DNA of 64,000 bases from Ardenticatenaceae bacterium (GTDB lineage Bacteria > Chloroflexota > Anaerolineae > Promineifilales > Promineifilaceae). The stretch lies in assembly GCA_020634495.1 (NCBI GenBank), contig JACKBR010000005.1, forward strand, positions 1-64,000, written 5' to 3'. Shown here one piece after another: positions 40,601-45,784 of this stretch (its first letter is position 1; the number at the start of each line of letters is the position of its first letter). A program made the position numbers and the translations under genes. The notes below the pieces were generated by a model. It worked only from the letters and a program-made list of their open reading frames with translations. It searched no databases and had not been told where the DNA came from.

Positions 40601-41850
40601 GCGGCTGTTGATTCAGAAACGGCCGTTTCCACTAAAGCCAGCTCTTCGGGCTGGGTAAGCTGGTCTGCTGCCGGTTGATGAGGATCCCAGGTAGATTCAG
40701 CGAGGCTTTCTTGCAGTTCGCTTTGCCGTTCCTGTTCGGCCACATTGGCTTCATGCTCCGCGCTTTCGGCGACAACCGTATGGTGGAAAGCAGAAACCTG
40801 CTGTGATCGCAGCAGGGGCGTGAACAACATGGCAATCACGAGGCTCAAGTTCAGACCAATGACAAATTCTCGCCGCCGATACCGGAGAGAATAGAGGAGA
40901 AGAAAGAAGAGGGCGGCAAAGGCCAGGGCCATACTTAATTGACTTCCTAATGATTGCATAGCCTGGATGTTTTCCGGCAGAAAAACTGTGCTGGTGGCCC
41001 AGATGAGGGGAGCAGAAAATGGGGTTGTTTGAGCCACGGAAATGCGTTCCAGGTCAAAATTGCTAAAGATAGTTTCCACCTCGAAATCTATTTTTTCGGC
41101 ACCATCTCGGGGCGGCATGGTAATTTCAGCTACAAAACGGCTGGGCAGGCCATTGGCATCTAGCCAAATAAACCCTTGGCCACTCATCTCTTTGTACACA
41201 TCGGCTTCATTAAGCGACAAGCCCTCTGGCAATCTGCCTTCAGCTTGCAGTTGGGCTTCCATTTGCTGAACCATGTATTGGGCAAAAGCGTGGCCATCCA
41301 GGTCAAAAGCGTATTTGGCAAAGGTTAGGTTGGAGGAAGTTCCCCCAGGCCCAAATGCTTCATTTTCTACAAAACGAATATTTTGGGCGGCGGCCAGATA
41401 ACCAAGGGGATCGGTGCTGGGGGCAAAAACGTCGCCAATGTTTTCCATTTTTTCCCAGGTACCATCACCGCTTAAACCATAGGCCGTATCCCCATCAATG
41501 CGCATCCGTAATCCGGCATCCTCGTTGCGGTTGCTGTTGGGGTACAGGGTAAGGTCCATGATTTCGTCAACCCTATCAATTTGGCCGTCCAGAGCAAAGC
41601 GATCCGTTTGGCTAGTAGCGCCCACGTTGGCCAGGCTGGGGCTGGGATAGGTGGTTTGTTTAAGTTGGGTGTCGAAGTTGTAGACACCGCTGTCATCGGC
41701 CATTTCCCAGGCGCGTTCGACAACATCTCTGGGGGAGTCGGCCTGGACAAACGGCCGTTCCCCCACCTGCATAGTAAACAAACCAAACAAGCTCAAACTG
41801 ATCAACAAAACAAACAAACGGACCTTGACTGTTCGACGATTTTGGGACAT
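25642..41850 (-). CDS. Giant (5402 aa) multidomain surface protein: TM, TSP3, LamG, cadherin-like, DUF11, RTX
   Basis: Probable cell-surface adhesin or matrix protein. Approximate residue order: signal/TM 8-30; a LppX/LolA-like domain 35-290; two TM helices 305-350; thrombospondin-3-type Ca2+ repeats 430-565 (DTDGDGLIDLAEN); an unknown region 570-1050; about six hydrophobic helices 1057-1285; more TSP3 repeats 1520-1660; about eight LamG-like (Laminin_G_3) domains 1680-3770, one nested inside another, with Ig-like segments 2838-3068; eleven cadherin-like Big_9/tandem-95 repeats of about 92 residues 3927-5046; DUF11 5054-5174; and RTX nonapeptide Ca2+ repeats 5187-5397 (GGRGDDLLEG). AGGAG sits eight bases before ATG 41850. 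Ca2+ binding and carbohydrate or protein adhesion are family-based inferences. The divergent SARP gene may control it. Confidence 0.92.
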   Translation of the reverse strand: MSQNRRTVKVRLFVLLISLSLFGLFTMQVGERPFVQADSPRDVVERAWEMADDSGVYNFDTQLKQTTYPSPSLANVGATSQTDRFALDGQIDRVDEIMDLTLYPNSNRNEDAGLRMRIDGDTAYGLSGDGTWEKMENIGDVFAPSTDPLGYLAAAQNIRFVENEAFGPGGTSSNLTFAKYAFDLDGHAFAQYMVQQMEAQLQAEGRLPEGLSLNEADVYKEMSGQGFIWLDANGLPSRFVAEITMPPRDGAEKIDFEVETIFSNFDLERISVAQTTPFSAPLIWATSTVFLPENIQAMQSLGSQLSMALAFAALFFLLLYSLRYRRREFVIGLNLSLVIAMLFTPLLRSQQVSAFHHTVVAESAEHEANVAEQERQSELQESLAESTWDPHQPAADQLTQPEELALVETAVSESTAAFTPPLQTQVDDLDTTDTDGDGLIDLAENVLGTDINNVDSDGDTLTDGTEYNQLGLDPANIDSDLDSLPDNVEVTGFVFQSQQYYLNPLKADTNNDGLSDARECPNLSIIADTTGDPCLDTDSDGEPDVFDFDNDNDGVPDKVDLSPNSVLGNETSFFNEDNPFTFNIDQLATDEPVLVSFQLRPVNPEQVYYSGSIFDWPTVDLAGQVLRYGSSTFASTENTEIRLDVPNANNGDLHVSPKLEIYVPFDSATYGSLPKLASADGSSTAVADWLDMSKLEPYGITVQQADDAGNIYLYLPLNTVEDDTGGNLVGFTGQTLYWPSTDSWGADHEVRLVWVVQAIVNNNPRNPVDSLSVLHIYEDEPWYLTGMSVREDHGFDIALAVEDPAVDPPADETIFHEDEVLELATSLGVTFVEGVDCTFVNATDTDCTLGTNMMTVDDIATRFDHATNDTVSDGERWFINDSLAVEQHSYDHIGFMAHVAMTNTKSILNTYFSSDDTPLVLFAREETARSLNLGDATDTLATDETLDLTMADGSLKTTTHSLNVAPFKFLEGEWTQYPMEDYLEIFEAQLENHPDFAVAAGADQVEKDIAQGEIIAAQMYLMSFYLGLSGAVAINDQEYLNVESLYAEKALLSGSSFKWSGVAVDIAAAFFSYIVWGTRIHDVADNSGIMYKLSSAFGRIKQGEGTNFQLINIPLSRAGRLTLGLTVAAILALSIWALVSHITNGGHWLDSIFIVLNAASAVVLAIQLINVIANMVRVFQAANQVVFLMTATLRALHNVTASVRSASMVTLVVSVIIVWGVFVYSLLTEDLNKFQTNALIAYSVASTVYVVFLFALAFIPVIGPLLVLFIGLYDAIVFIICKATEDDDRSHSEEQFCKGISGIFTETLAKIFYNVEPLVDISDPYRLDYEIVGPDLFDDSAGFTESNGVTYAVTVTNRIGPYKLTGTFQDDRFARRTTLDYLFQTSETDFHSTLDLNQSSWVNVVTEVDTIGGTEYGYLYSASPETREFSFDFSDRGSGLNVTFPPVYLSEGYVLPIKECSVIVCWVDDTEDGTNHFNISREMAFDIFPDTLDGFFALAEQDFGYSLAWGLTADPSKNGITFPRMKDADNDGLRNKLDGGSDVNDSEWDTDADGLSDFFEYSVGSSPQDTDSDDDGLTDYEEARFGSELDEADTDNDGLSDRLEMEGWSIGYRDINGDIQTTWVWSNPYFADADSDGILDYIESIYGLNPNVPDRYDVIENAFDFGGLSIDEEQSPQVYIPFEEAAGPVFKNLAGRQLSAVCDQAVCPTPTFNGRYASGIQFDGVDNVLTIDDLAFVDQSFTISAWVQRDGSGQEEYIVSQGTAVTNEGLNIGFNSSDQFTCSFWGNSLTTSSSYTQTDWHHWSCAYDASSGTRTIYRDGVQVAQDTSATNYQGSGPLAIGWLAPSNSSTYFAGTLDELIIHDRALTSTEAAKVRDGIYTLNDLYVLPADTLNYSLTTQNNLISRDVNGHFYIQPEEGSPLIVDTTYQPVSVPPLELVTVQGDIDVSATAPMGTYGVDLIAEGVVSTDESDFFIVAPEPDMGIYFEKDQFGDTAGTDTPKNIGTSVNTTCSYTEPFGDVEQCPTMDPNGFFGRGLTFNGTDQSLLVHANNPDGDLDFVEGDFTIGAWVYPTHDETASTKHAVLGYHEPDQYWFDFRDQGSATTSFFDKAGSTAATCSGSACPVPAYNFDGNDKLTIPSSADIDLQTIDNFTIMIDFAITPLAQRGGDSDDWMVLYEQGGATSGIGIIATQHFPLGSYVNFCAFYLSSEQCIQVFVEDEHRDRFVFTFDGSAGTMSLYQDGNHVQTVPYNSIPGDGDGIGVGNINGNLFDYSISSAPWHGSINRLAFFPRSFTQADVDFYEEYREGEFFPTLYVQQNRFGLAHGYENFGANVSDNNLSGVFSVETNKWNHIAATYDATESTLTFYHNGVQVRQFANVTANAPFLTNLRQLRVGWAGGDYRHFEGSIDSIVFYDQVLSDEEMVSLATRTFNENATFIFELDEVPGSEQFQYGFGDGEFGSCTGDACPSAGRRGLINWAAYFDGNDSIRTETPFTEDIEYFTISTWVKASEGTIFSYRQGDYERFALTTNNFSVTDQSPGHSVGFPNIVSDSDWTHIVATYENSVGLVVYINGEYHGQSDFNANDVRHLAPFFIGSLPDGSDGLVGFVDDLRFYNTTFTAEQALDLYERSAPHVQFRFDEDEQATAAADDSQNGFVGELTQARLGVPGRLGNGLLIDNSITRSYLEIDEALDAATNLDKNFTIMTWVKRDAIRDNSFETLFDWTHGQINLDARTDGTQFIGNDGPFPFQLSEWDHIALAVDDFNVSRLYLNGELVTTSSFYSPSPVAGFSQFLIGIETNRANRGFINATVDEFVIYERALSSLEIADSYRLDSRWTRTVETFRVTVDTDSPTVTLRSDPGYVLNQSVVLDVATSDPTSQVVVVDMGVQPPTGGGYVWLGAPACEDADEGVAWCPTFDPAAFGNVEGSYNVRFRVADQAGNETVSATYDFFVDGTAPTATAVDNNTWNSPTQTDPDSWEISLSGTVTDPDVIFNVSGSGVNEDSVQISLLDANGEVAGSGVQSAAVTGSDWQIDYLFEGERPNGLYQIQLRVEDVVGNTAQTLIGSVRIDIEAGRFDLYTAGMVNENAPLGTAASSAATAEQLGLLPTEVLTSAHTLAGTASDLPFMSGKIIDLHFELDDGTAFADSGIWGNHATCTSCPTVTTGVFGQALDFASGNSLSAPTADIFNVAPNMTMMAWISPDNVPASGTAQIMVYGSDTAVLQINNGDLVYSMTLDGAVHEVRASGVLTTGIYQHIAGTYDGATLRLYHNGLLVGESDVAGAIDDSVGFVISDATNSFDGQIDETAVYNRTLIELEIFKLAQSVRATVASLEIGYELLGNGSLAANLPLPQSTQLYLPFNELSTDANGDTTTSFADFSGSNQSATCTTATCPTAGNLGFTGSGLTFDGVDDELSVTSFIDPGSGSFTAAAWINVDSLVGTQTILSQQSGTTWLGVNGSGNLFTNLGGSLASSAAVTAGVWHHAAVTYDGSTLSLYLDGQLADSAATTVSASSGDLRLGLSETGGNRLAGGVDEIVVIADAVSTTALRQLMVDSLPIFSLNFDEVDSATDGATFATGFDTAIDAVLFTTNTPGFDTADKITSGQVDANALALDGHVDHVIVQSNPLLDLSHGRYTQMAWVYPELNGDEAYPIISSLEPGSSEAEAYPFIEVIEQTKLSVGFGDGTTLNKLTTDSVLTPDAWNHIAVSFDGTDLRVFVNGVEVSSTPDFAGLAPSATDEFFVGRNALRTFVGRLDAVQIFPRTLNAAEILEQALITGWQDASLDTPNANLSLWSQALPSVEGLYRIHGRSTDTFDNLSVPVPLWEGIVDTMAPRATITYRFIGEGATAETEYTYTITDFHADPNGITGMCIDANPTLIPMASAWYRTSLGYSDPASSTTYQLNGVCTVSGHQTDLVTPEFCDTLGNCAVIAAEDTPPVAVDDTAVTDEEVAVVIDVAANDTDVENSGLTVVGVTQPLNGQVTFTDSNLTYTPTLNFFGEDSFTYDISDTIGQLDTAVVTVTVNNLEDDPIAEDDFIVQRVDEESSYIDVLDNDFDPDGDPITLDSVTQPANGATSIDTLDSTVIYTPTVGFFGEDTFTYTISDDKGNTGTGTVTMTVYEFGFEFIEPPEGAVLTVGEPISLTYRAVVDIDQFFGIFYVSIEESDGFDGGTLIYEKDDFPFNPVGIGEYIETITWTPTVTGTRSLNGYIMAVAEYDSTTRISVTVVDDNRVPDAVDDVVSVDEDSSTTLDILANDADLDGDTLTIYNVTQPANGTLVNNGSDVTYTPNANYFGSDSFSYTIVDGNGGADTAAVTITVNNVPDDPIAGADGASTDENTAVTIDILANDSDADGDIVSIAGVTQPGNGTVSNNGSDVTYTPVTGFSGADSFTYEISDGNGGTDTATVTVNVFNVNDDPVGNSDSATTDEELSVTIDVLANDTDQDGDDLSIESVTQPANGSTTIILGEIVYSPNDDFFGSDSFSYTVIDGNGGSGTGSVSVTVNNINDEPIANDDAASTVEETGTTIDVLANDTDVDGDTLTVSLVTQPDDGVVVNNGSSVTYTPDEDFSGVDSFTYVMSDGNGETDFATVTVSVSNVNDEPIANDYSGVTDEEVAITLPVTSNDFDGDGDLLTITDATQPTNGVVTYDGEDITYTPNDDFFGSDSFDYTISDGNGGTDSATVFMTVNNVNDQPSAADDTAATNENMVVVIDVLANDGDIDGDTLSVGSVTQPTNGEVVNNGTNVTYIPNSGFNGVDTFTYSNDDGNGGTATANVTVTVSDINNAPVAVDDDVITPENTAVTIDVLANDNDIDGDTLTLDSLTQPMTGTAVISDTMVVYTPTLNFSGEDSFTYTISDGNGESDTATVTVNVSDVNVDPVAVDDTAATAEDTAVTIDVLANDSDADGDSLTIDSVTDPANGSVANNGSDVTYTPDPGFNGSDSFDYTVSDGNGGTDTATVIVMVSSENDAPIAVDDNATTDEDTAVTINVLANDTDADGDSLSIDSVTDPANGTVVNNGTDVTYTPDAGFSGEDSFDYTISDGNGGTDTATTTVTVNEVVGVEADLSLTMTDDADPSDIEQLLTYTIVVSNNGPALATGVIVTDTLPEEVEFASVTTSLGSCSEDDDEVTCQLGEITSGGTAVITIQVMPEEAGEIINIAQVVGNETDPDLANNTASESTTVSDGFSCNGVLATIVGTSENDVLNGTSGDDVIVGLDGDDIINGNGGNDIICGGRGADVISGGSGQDLLKGGHGADTLQGNGGADELRGGRGEDALEGGSGADTLYGGRGDDLLEGNGGSDILRGRRGDDLLLGGSSADELYGGRGNDNLQGGGGADLLDGGRGDDLLLGQSGQDTLKGELGDDDLRGGSGADDLFGGAGYDFLNGNGGVDFCDGGLDLDVGQSCETEVDIP

Positions 41851-42027
41851 GACACACTCCTGTAAATGAATCGTTGGCCGGGAACGGCCGTTGCCACCCT
41901 GAAATCACCCAGGTGCAGCAGCGGAAACTGGCAAAAAATTTCTGAATTGAGGTTTGAACGGTTTGTTCTTCTAGTTTGTTTCTTAGGATTTGTTCAAGCC
42001 AGCAGGTGTTACAAATTTACAAAACCT

Positions 42028-42053
42028 AACGTGACGTGGACGTGACGTGAGGT
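42028..42053. repeat. 26-bp direct repeat, copy 1 (11-bp-period element)
   Basis: Contains two tandem 11-bp units ACGTGACGTGG and ACGTGACGTGA. An identical 26-bp copy lies at 42297-42322. The two copies bracket the 67-residue ORF. This copy is about 180 bp upstream of the giant gene start. One-helical-turn direct repeats are the kind of site SARP regulators bind; the assignment is inference. Confidence 0.75.
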
Positions 42054-42072
42054 TTTTAGCATTGGCATCTTT

Positions 42073-42276
42073 CTAAGATTGCGGTTCTTGAGCGTTTTGC
42101 TGCCCGGAATCGCTAGATGGGACAACAAGATTTTGCAGCAAATAACGCAGCATCTCATTTTGATTAGCAAAGCGTATCAGCTCTCCCGTGTAGGCGTTTT
42201 CCAGGGTTGCCCGCCAGTGGGGCTGGTCTGCATCTCGGCGCAGCCGCAGTAAAAATGCTTTGTATTGCGTACTCAT
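42073..42276 (-). CDS. Small protein, 67 aa, in the divergent spacer
   Basis: Reads MSTQYKAFLLRLRRD, then a short beta-like core (WRATLENAYTGELIRF) and a Gln/Ser-rich tail. The pattern resembles short Chloroflexota proteins of unknown function that begin with YKAFLLRL and carry a TGE motif; that memory is not checked. It lies between two identical 26-bp repeats and upstream of the giant surface protein on the same strand. No membrane segment. No clear RBS; the function is unknown. Confidence 0.6.
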   Translation of the reverse strand: MSTQYKAFLLRLRRDADQPHWRATLENAYTGELIRFANQNEMLRYLLQNLVVPSSDSGQQNAQEPQS

Positions 42277-42296
42277 AAAGCCATTCTAAATGGGCA

Positions 42297-42322
42297 AACG
42301 TGACGTGGACGTGACGTGAGGT
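42297..42322. repeat. 26-bp direct repeat, copy 2 (11-bp-period element)
   Basis: Identical to 42028-42053, same orientation, 269 bp apart. This copy is about 80 bp upstream of the predicted -10 element of the SARP gene, in activator or operator range. Confidence 0.75.
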
Positions 42323-42400
42323 GTGACCAGAGGGAAATTGCTTTTCACGTTTCACGCATCACGGTCTAACAAATTCCCTGAGTCAAAAAGAGCCATACTT

Positions 42401-42409
42401 TGCTATAAT
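42401..42409 (+). promoter_or_regulatory. Extended -10 promoter overlapping the SARP gene start
   Basis: TGCTATAAT is a perfect extended -10 element. Its last two bases are the A-T of the first possible start codon (ATG 42408). Transcription would begin about 42416, so translation must use ATG 42417 on a leaderless or near-leaderless mRNA. No good -35 is present, as expected for an extended -10 or an activator-dependent promoter. Confidence 0.55.
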
Positions 42410-42416
42410 GCGGCTC

Positions 42417-45400
42417 ATGGCCTTGCGATTCAAACTGCTGGGATCACTCAAAATCGAAAAAGAAAACGGCGACGCTTCTGAGGTAATGAAGTGGAACAAA
42501 GGGTGTGCGCTGCTGGCTTACCTGATCCTGGTTGGGCAAGCCCAGCGGCGGGAGTTTCTGGCTGATTTGCTGTGGGATGCGCCCTCTACGTCCCGGTCGC
42601 TACAAAATTTGCGCAAGTTATTGTCCAGAATGCGTAAGTGGGTGCCAGAATTAGAGGTCACACGCACGCAGGTGGCCTATCCGCAGGAAACGGCCGTTGC
42701 CATCGACTACCTCACTCTCTCCAACATTCTAAACGCTGGCGGCATTGCCGAGATGGACAGCGCACTTTCCTTTTATGAAGGTGATTTGCTCACCGACTTT
42801 TATTTAGACGATGCCCCACGCTTCAATGAATGGCTCCTGATTGAACGAGAAAAGTTGCGCCAACGCGTAATGGCCACTTACCGTCAGATTTGTTTCGCTT
42901 ACAGCGAACAAGGCACCTGGGATAAAGGCATTGCCGCCGCCCAGCGCTGGCTGGCCCTGGATGAATTTGATGAGGATGCGCTGCGCCAACTGTTGCAGTT
43001 ATTGGCAGCCAGCGGGCAAATTGAGGTGGCCTTGCAGCAGTATGAAGCCAGCCGGCAGCGGTTGTGGGCCGAGCTGGCTGTGGAGCCTGCGCCGGAAACA
43101 GTGCAACTGGTTCAGCACTTACAAACGCTGAAGGAAGAACAAGGCGGTGGCCTCTCCTGGTCGGCGATTGTTGGCGTGCAGTTGGAACGGCCGTTGCCCG
43201 GTCGGCTTTCTGAACCAGGCGAACTGCCCAGCAGCGCTTTTGTCCCTTACCAGCGCAACAATGATTTTACGGGCCGCCGAGAATCGCTGCTGCATTTAGC
43301 CAACTTGCTACTGCCAGACGGAGAATCGGTAAAACAGCGCGCTGTGGTGGTAACGGGTATGGGCGGCCTGGGCAAGACCCAGCTGGCGGTAGAGTTTTGT
43401 TATCGTTACGGCCGTTATTTTCCCGGTGGCGTTTTTTGGCTCAGCTTTGCCAACGGTGGCAATGTAGCTGATGAGGTGGCCGTTGTTGGCGGGGAACGCA
43501 GCATGGGTTTGTATCGGGATTCCAATAAGCTGAACCAATTAGACAAAGTGGGGCGCGTGCGGCGTGCCTGGCAAGAAGCCATTCCCCGCTTGTTGATATT
43601 TGATAACTGCGAAGAAGAAAGGCTGCTGGCCGAATGGCTGCCTGTGACTGGCGGCTGTCGCGTCCTGATCACGAGTAAACGCGCTGTATGGACTCCTGAA
43701 TTAGGGGTCACAACTTACACCTTGAAGCAGCTAGACCGTATTGAAAGCGTGCGACTGCTGCAGCATTTGGTGCCAACGGCAGGCGCGACGGCTGCTGATG
43801 AAATTGCCCAGGAGGTTGGCGATTTGCCCCTGGCGCTTTACCTGGCGGGCAGCTTTTTACGGCGATACCCTCAGTTTGAGGCGGCACAATACCTGAACCA
43901 ACTGCGACATCAAGGCTTGTTGCAACACCCCTCGCTGCAAGGGCGCGGTGCCACGCATTCGCCCACCGGTCACGAACTGCACGTGGCGCGCACGTTTGCT
44001 CTTAACTTTGCCCAACTTGATGCCAATGATGAGACTGACGCGATGGCCCAGCAGATGTTAGCCTGTGCCATCGCTTTTGCTCACGGCGAGGCGATTCCAC
44101 AGCAGCTATTGCTGGCCTGTGTGCAGTCGGAGCCAGATGATTTGCTGGCAGAACTGCTGGCTATGGATGGGCTAACCCGCCTGCTGACGTTGGGAATATT
44201 GCGAGCAGAGAGCAGAGACAGCGTACAAATCCATCATCTGGTGGCTGAGTACGCCACGGCCGAATTGGGAGAGCTGGTGAATGTGGGGCGAACGGCCGTT
44301 GAACACCACTTGCTCCACCTTTTAGACGAACAATTTACAGCAACGCGCTTTCTGGGCCAACTGCCCTTTGCCACCACCCATCTGCAAGCCGTTACCCAAA
44401 ATGGGTTGGCGAGGGCTGATGACTCGGGCACACAGTTTGCCCTCTGGCTAGGGCGGCATCTGCGTGATGTGGGGGCATTGGTTGAATCGCGGGCTATTTT
44501 GGAAACGGCCGTTCCCCTGCGCCGTACCCTTTTGCCCGATGGCGACTTAGTGCTGGCTGATTTGCTAAGCATCCTGGGCACACTGATCTGGGAAATGGGA
44601 GCAACCCAAGAAGCCTGGCCTGCCTACGAGGAAGCCCTGGCCATTCGCCAGCACATTTTGGGTGAAATCCACACTCTGACAGCGCAAAGTATGCAGAATC
44701 TGGCTCTCCTTCATTCTCGCACGGGTTCCCTGGCTAAAGCCAAAACGTACTATGAGCAAGCCGTCGCCATTTATGAACAGCTAGACCCGCCAGATGAACA
44801 ACATATTGCGCTCACCCGCAACAATATGAGCATTCACTATCGACGGATGAACCTGTTTGCCGCAGCAGAAGAGCAAGCCAGACTTGCCCTGCAAATTCGG
44901 GAAAAGATATTACCGCCCACCAGTCCCTGGATTGCCGCTTCGTTAAATAGTTTAGGATTTGCCGCCCTGAAACGAGGCAATTATGGAAAAGCTTTGGGCT
45001 ATTATGAGCGTGCCTTGCAAATTCGACAGGGTAGTTTGGGCGCTCGCCATAACGCAACAGCTCAGAGTCTGATCAATATTGGTGTTGTCAAAAGCAAAAT
45101 GGGTCGCTATGACGAGGCGGAACATCATATACAGGAGGGGCTGTCCATTCGCCAGGCGCAGCTTCCAGAGAGGCACCCGGATGTGGGGCAGAGTTTAAGG
45201 TTTTTAGGTCAGCATTATTATGAAGCGGGTGATCTTGAACAAGCGCAAAGCTGCCTGGAACGGGCAGTAGCAATTTTGGCCGAGAAACGGCCGAATAGTG
45301 TTGATACGGCCGATATCTACATCTATCTGGCGAATTGCCATGTTCAAAAAGGCGCGTTAGACCTGGCGCGCAGCTGCTTAGAAAAGGCGCGAACTATTCA

Positions 45401-45596
45401 GGAAAACAGTTTGGCTCCAGACCACTTTTATACGGCCTATCGCCTGTTGGGCAGCGGCGACCTGGCACTGGCGGAAGGCGATCCGCAGGCCGCCCGGGAG
45501 CTTTATGAACAGGCGGTGAAGATTTTTGGGGAAACGGCCGTACCCGACCACCCTGACTGGCAAATCTTTTTGGTAAAGTTAGCCACACTGACATAA
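42417..45596 (+). CDS. SARP/BTAD - NB-ARC - TPR transcriptional regulator
   Basis: About 1059 residues. The N-terminus (1-95) is a winged-helix OmpR-like DNA-binding domain (LLGSLKIEKENG, REFLADLLWD ... LQNLRKLLSRMRK); 95-245 is the bacterial transcriptional activation domain (FYEGDLLTDFYLDDA, NEWLLIEREKLRQRV). An NB-ARC STAND NTPase spans about 285-560, with Walker A GMGGLGKTQ, Walker B RLLIFDN and a GLPL-like DLPLALYLAG. About ten kinesin-light-chain/TPR repeats fill 690-1055 (AKTYYEQAVAIYEQ, ALGYYERALQIRQ). This is the AfsR/SARP architecture: a switch activated by a ligand or partner bound to the TPRs. I prefer ATG 42417 over 42408 because the -10 TATAAT covers 42408. It faces away from the giant surface gene. 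Confidence 0.9.
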   Translation: MALRFKLLGSLKIEKENGDASEVMKWNKGCALLAYLILVGQAQRREFLADLLWDAPSTSRSLQNLRKLLSRMRKWVPELEVTRTQVAYPQETAVAIDYLTLSNILNAGGIAEMDSALSFYEGDLLTDFYLDDAPRFNEWLLIEREKLRQRVMATYRQICFAYSEQGTWDKGIAAAQRWLALDEFDEDALRQLLQLLAASGQIEVALQQYEASRQRLWAELAVEPAPETVQLVQHLQTLKEEQGGGLSWSAIVGVQLERPLPGRLSEPGELPSSAFVPYQRNNDFTGRRESLLHLANLLLPDGESVKQRAVVVTGMGGLGKTQLAVEFCYRYGRYFPGGVFWLSFANGGNVADEVAVVGGERSMGLYRDSNKLNQLDKVGRVRRAWQEAIPRLLIFDNCEEERLLAEWLPVTGGCRVLITSKRAVWTPELGVTTYTLKQLDRIESVRLLQHLVPTAGATAADEIAQEVGDLPLALYLAGSFLRRYPQFEAAQYLNQLRHQGLLQHPSLQGRGATHSPTGHELHVARTFALNFAQLDANDETDAMAQQMLACAIAFAHGEAIPQQLLLACVQSEPDDLLAELLAMDGLTRLLTLGILRAESRDSVQIHHLVAEYATAELGELVNVGRTAVEHHLLHLLDEQFTATRFLGQLPFATTHLQAVTQNGLARADDSGTQFALWLGRHLRDVGALVESRAILETAVPLRRTLLPDGDLVLADLLSILGTLIWEMGATQEAWPAYEEALAIRQHILGEIHTLTAQSMQNLALLHSRTGSLAKAKTYYEQAVAIYEQLDPPDEQHIALTRNNMSIHYRRMNLFAAAEEQARLALQIREKILPPTSPWIAASLNSLGFAALKRGNYGKALGYYERALQIRQGSLGARHNATAQSLINIGVVKSKMGRYDEAEHHIQEGLSIRQAQLPERHPDVGQSLRFLGQHYYEAGDLEQAQSCLERAVAILAEKRPNSVDTADIYIYLANCHVQKGALDLARSCLEKARTIQENSLAPDHFYTAYRLLGSGDLALAEGDPQAARELYEQAVKIFGETAVPDHPDWQIFLVKLATLT

Positions 45597-45599
45597 GCC

Positions 45600-45734
45600 C
45601 TAGAACCATTGGCGAAAGAGATGGGCAAAATATTTGGCCTCTCCCGCGAGCGCATCCGCCAGCTAGAAAAGGAAGAACTGCGCAAGCTGCGCCATCCCAA
45701 CTTCGCCGGACACCTCCGGCAGTACCTCAACTAA
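45600..45734 (+). pseudogene. Sigma-factor region 4.2 fragment (copy of sigA 3' end)
   Basis: Reads MGKIFGLSRERIRQLEKEEL onward to FAGHLRQYLN and a stop: the recognition helix-turn-helix of a primary sigma factor, 37 codons from ATG 45621. From the TTT codon (45633) to the stop, 102 nt align with 25433-25534 with seven differences, only one codon changing the residue (Ala to Glu). It is in frame with the upstream SARP gene, whose TAA (45594-45596) is the only stop between them. No start context or RBS is visible. It could be the remnant of a second sigA, a displaced duplicate, or a tail reached by readthrough. Confidence 0.85.
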
Positions 45735-45738
45735 AACG

Positions 45739-45765
45739 AAAAAGGAGCCTCACGGCTCCTTTTTC
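45739..45765 (+). terminator. Rho-independent terminator after the sigma fragment
   Basis: Stem AAGGAGCC/GGCTCCTT with a four-base loop and T-run. It is a diverged copy of the sigA terminator at 25540, showing that the duplication included the 3' flank. It now terminates the SARP transcript. Confidence 0.88.
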
Positions 45766-45784
45766 ATTTGCTTTTATCAAAATA

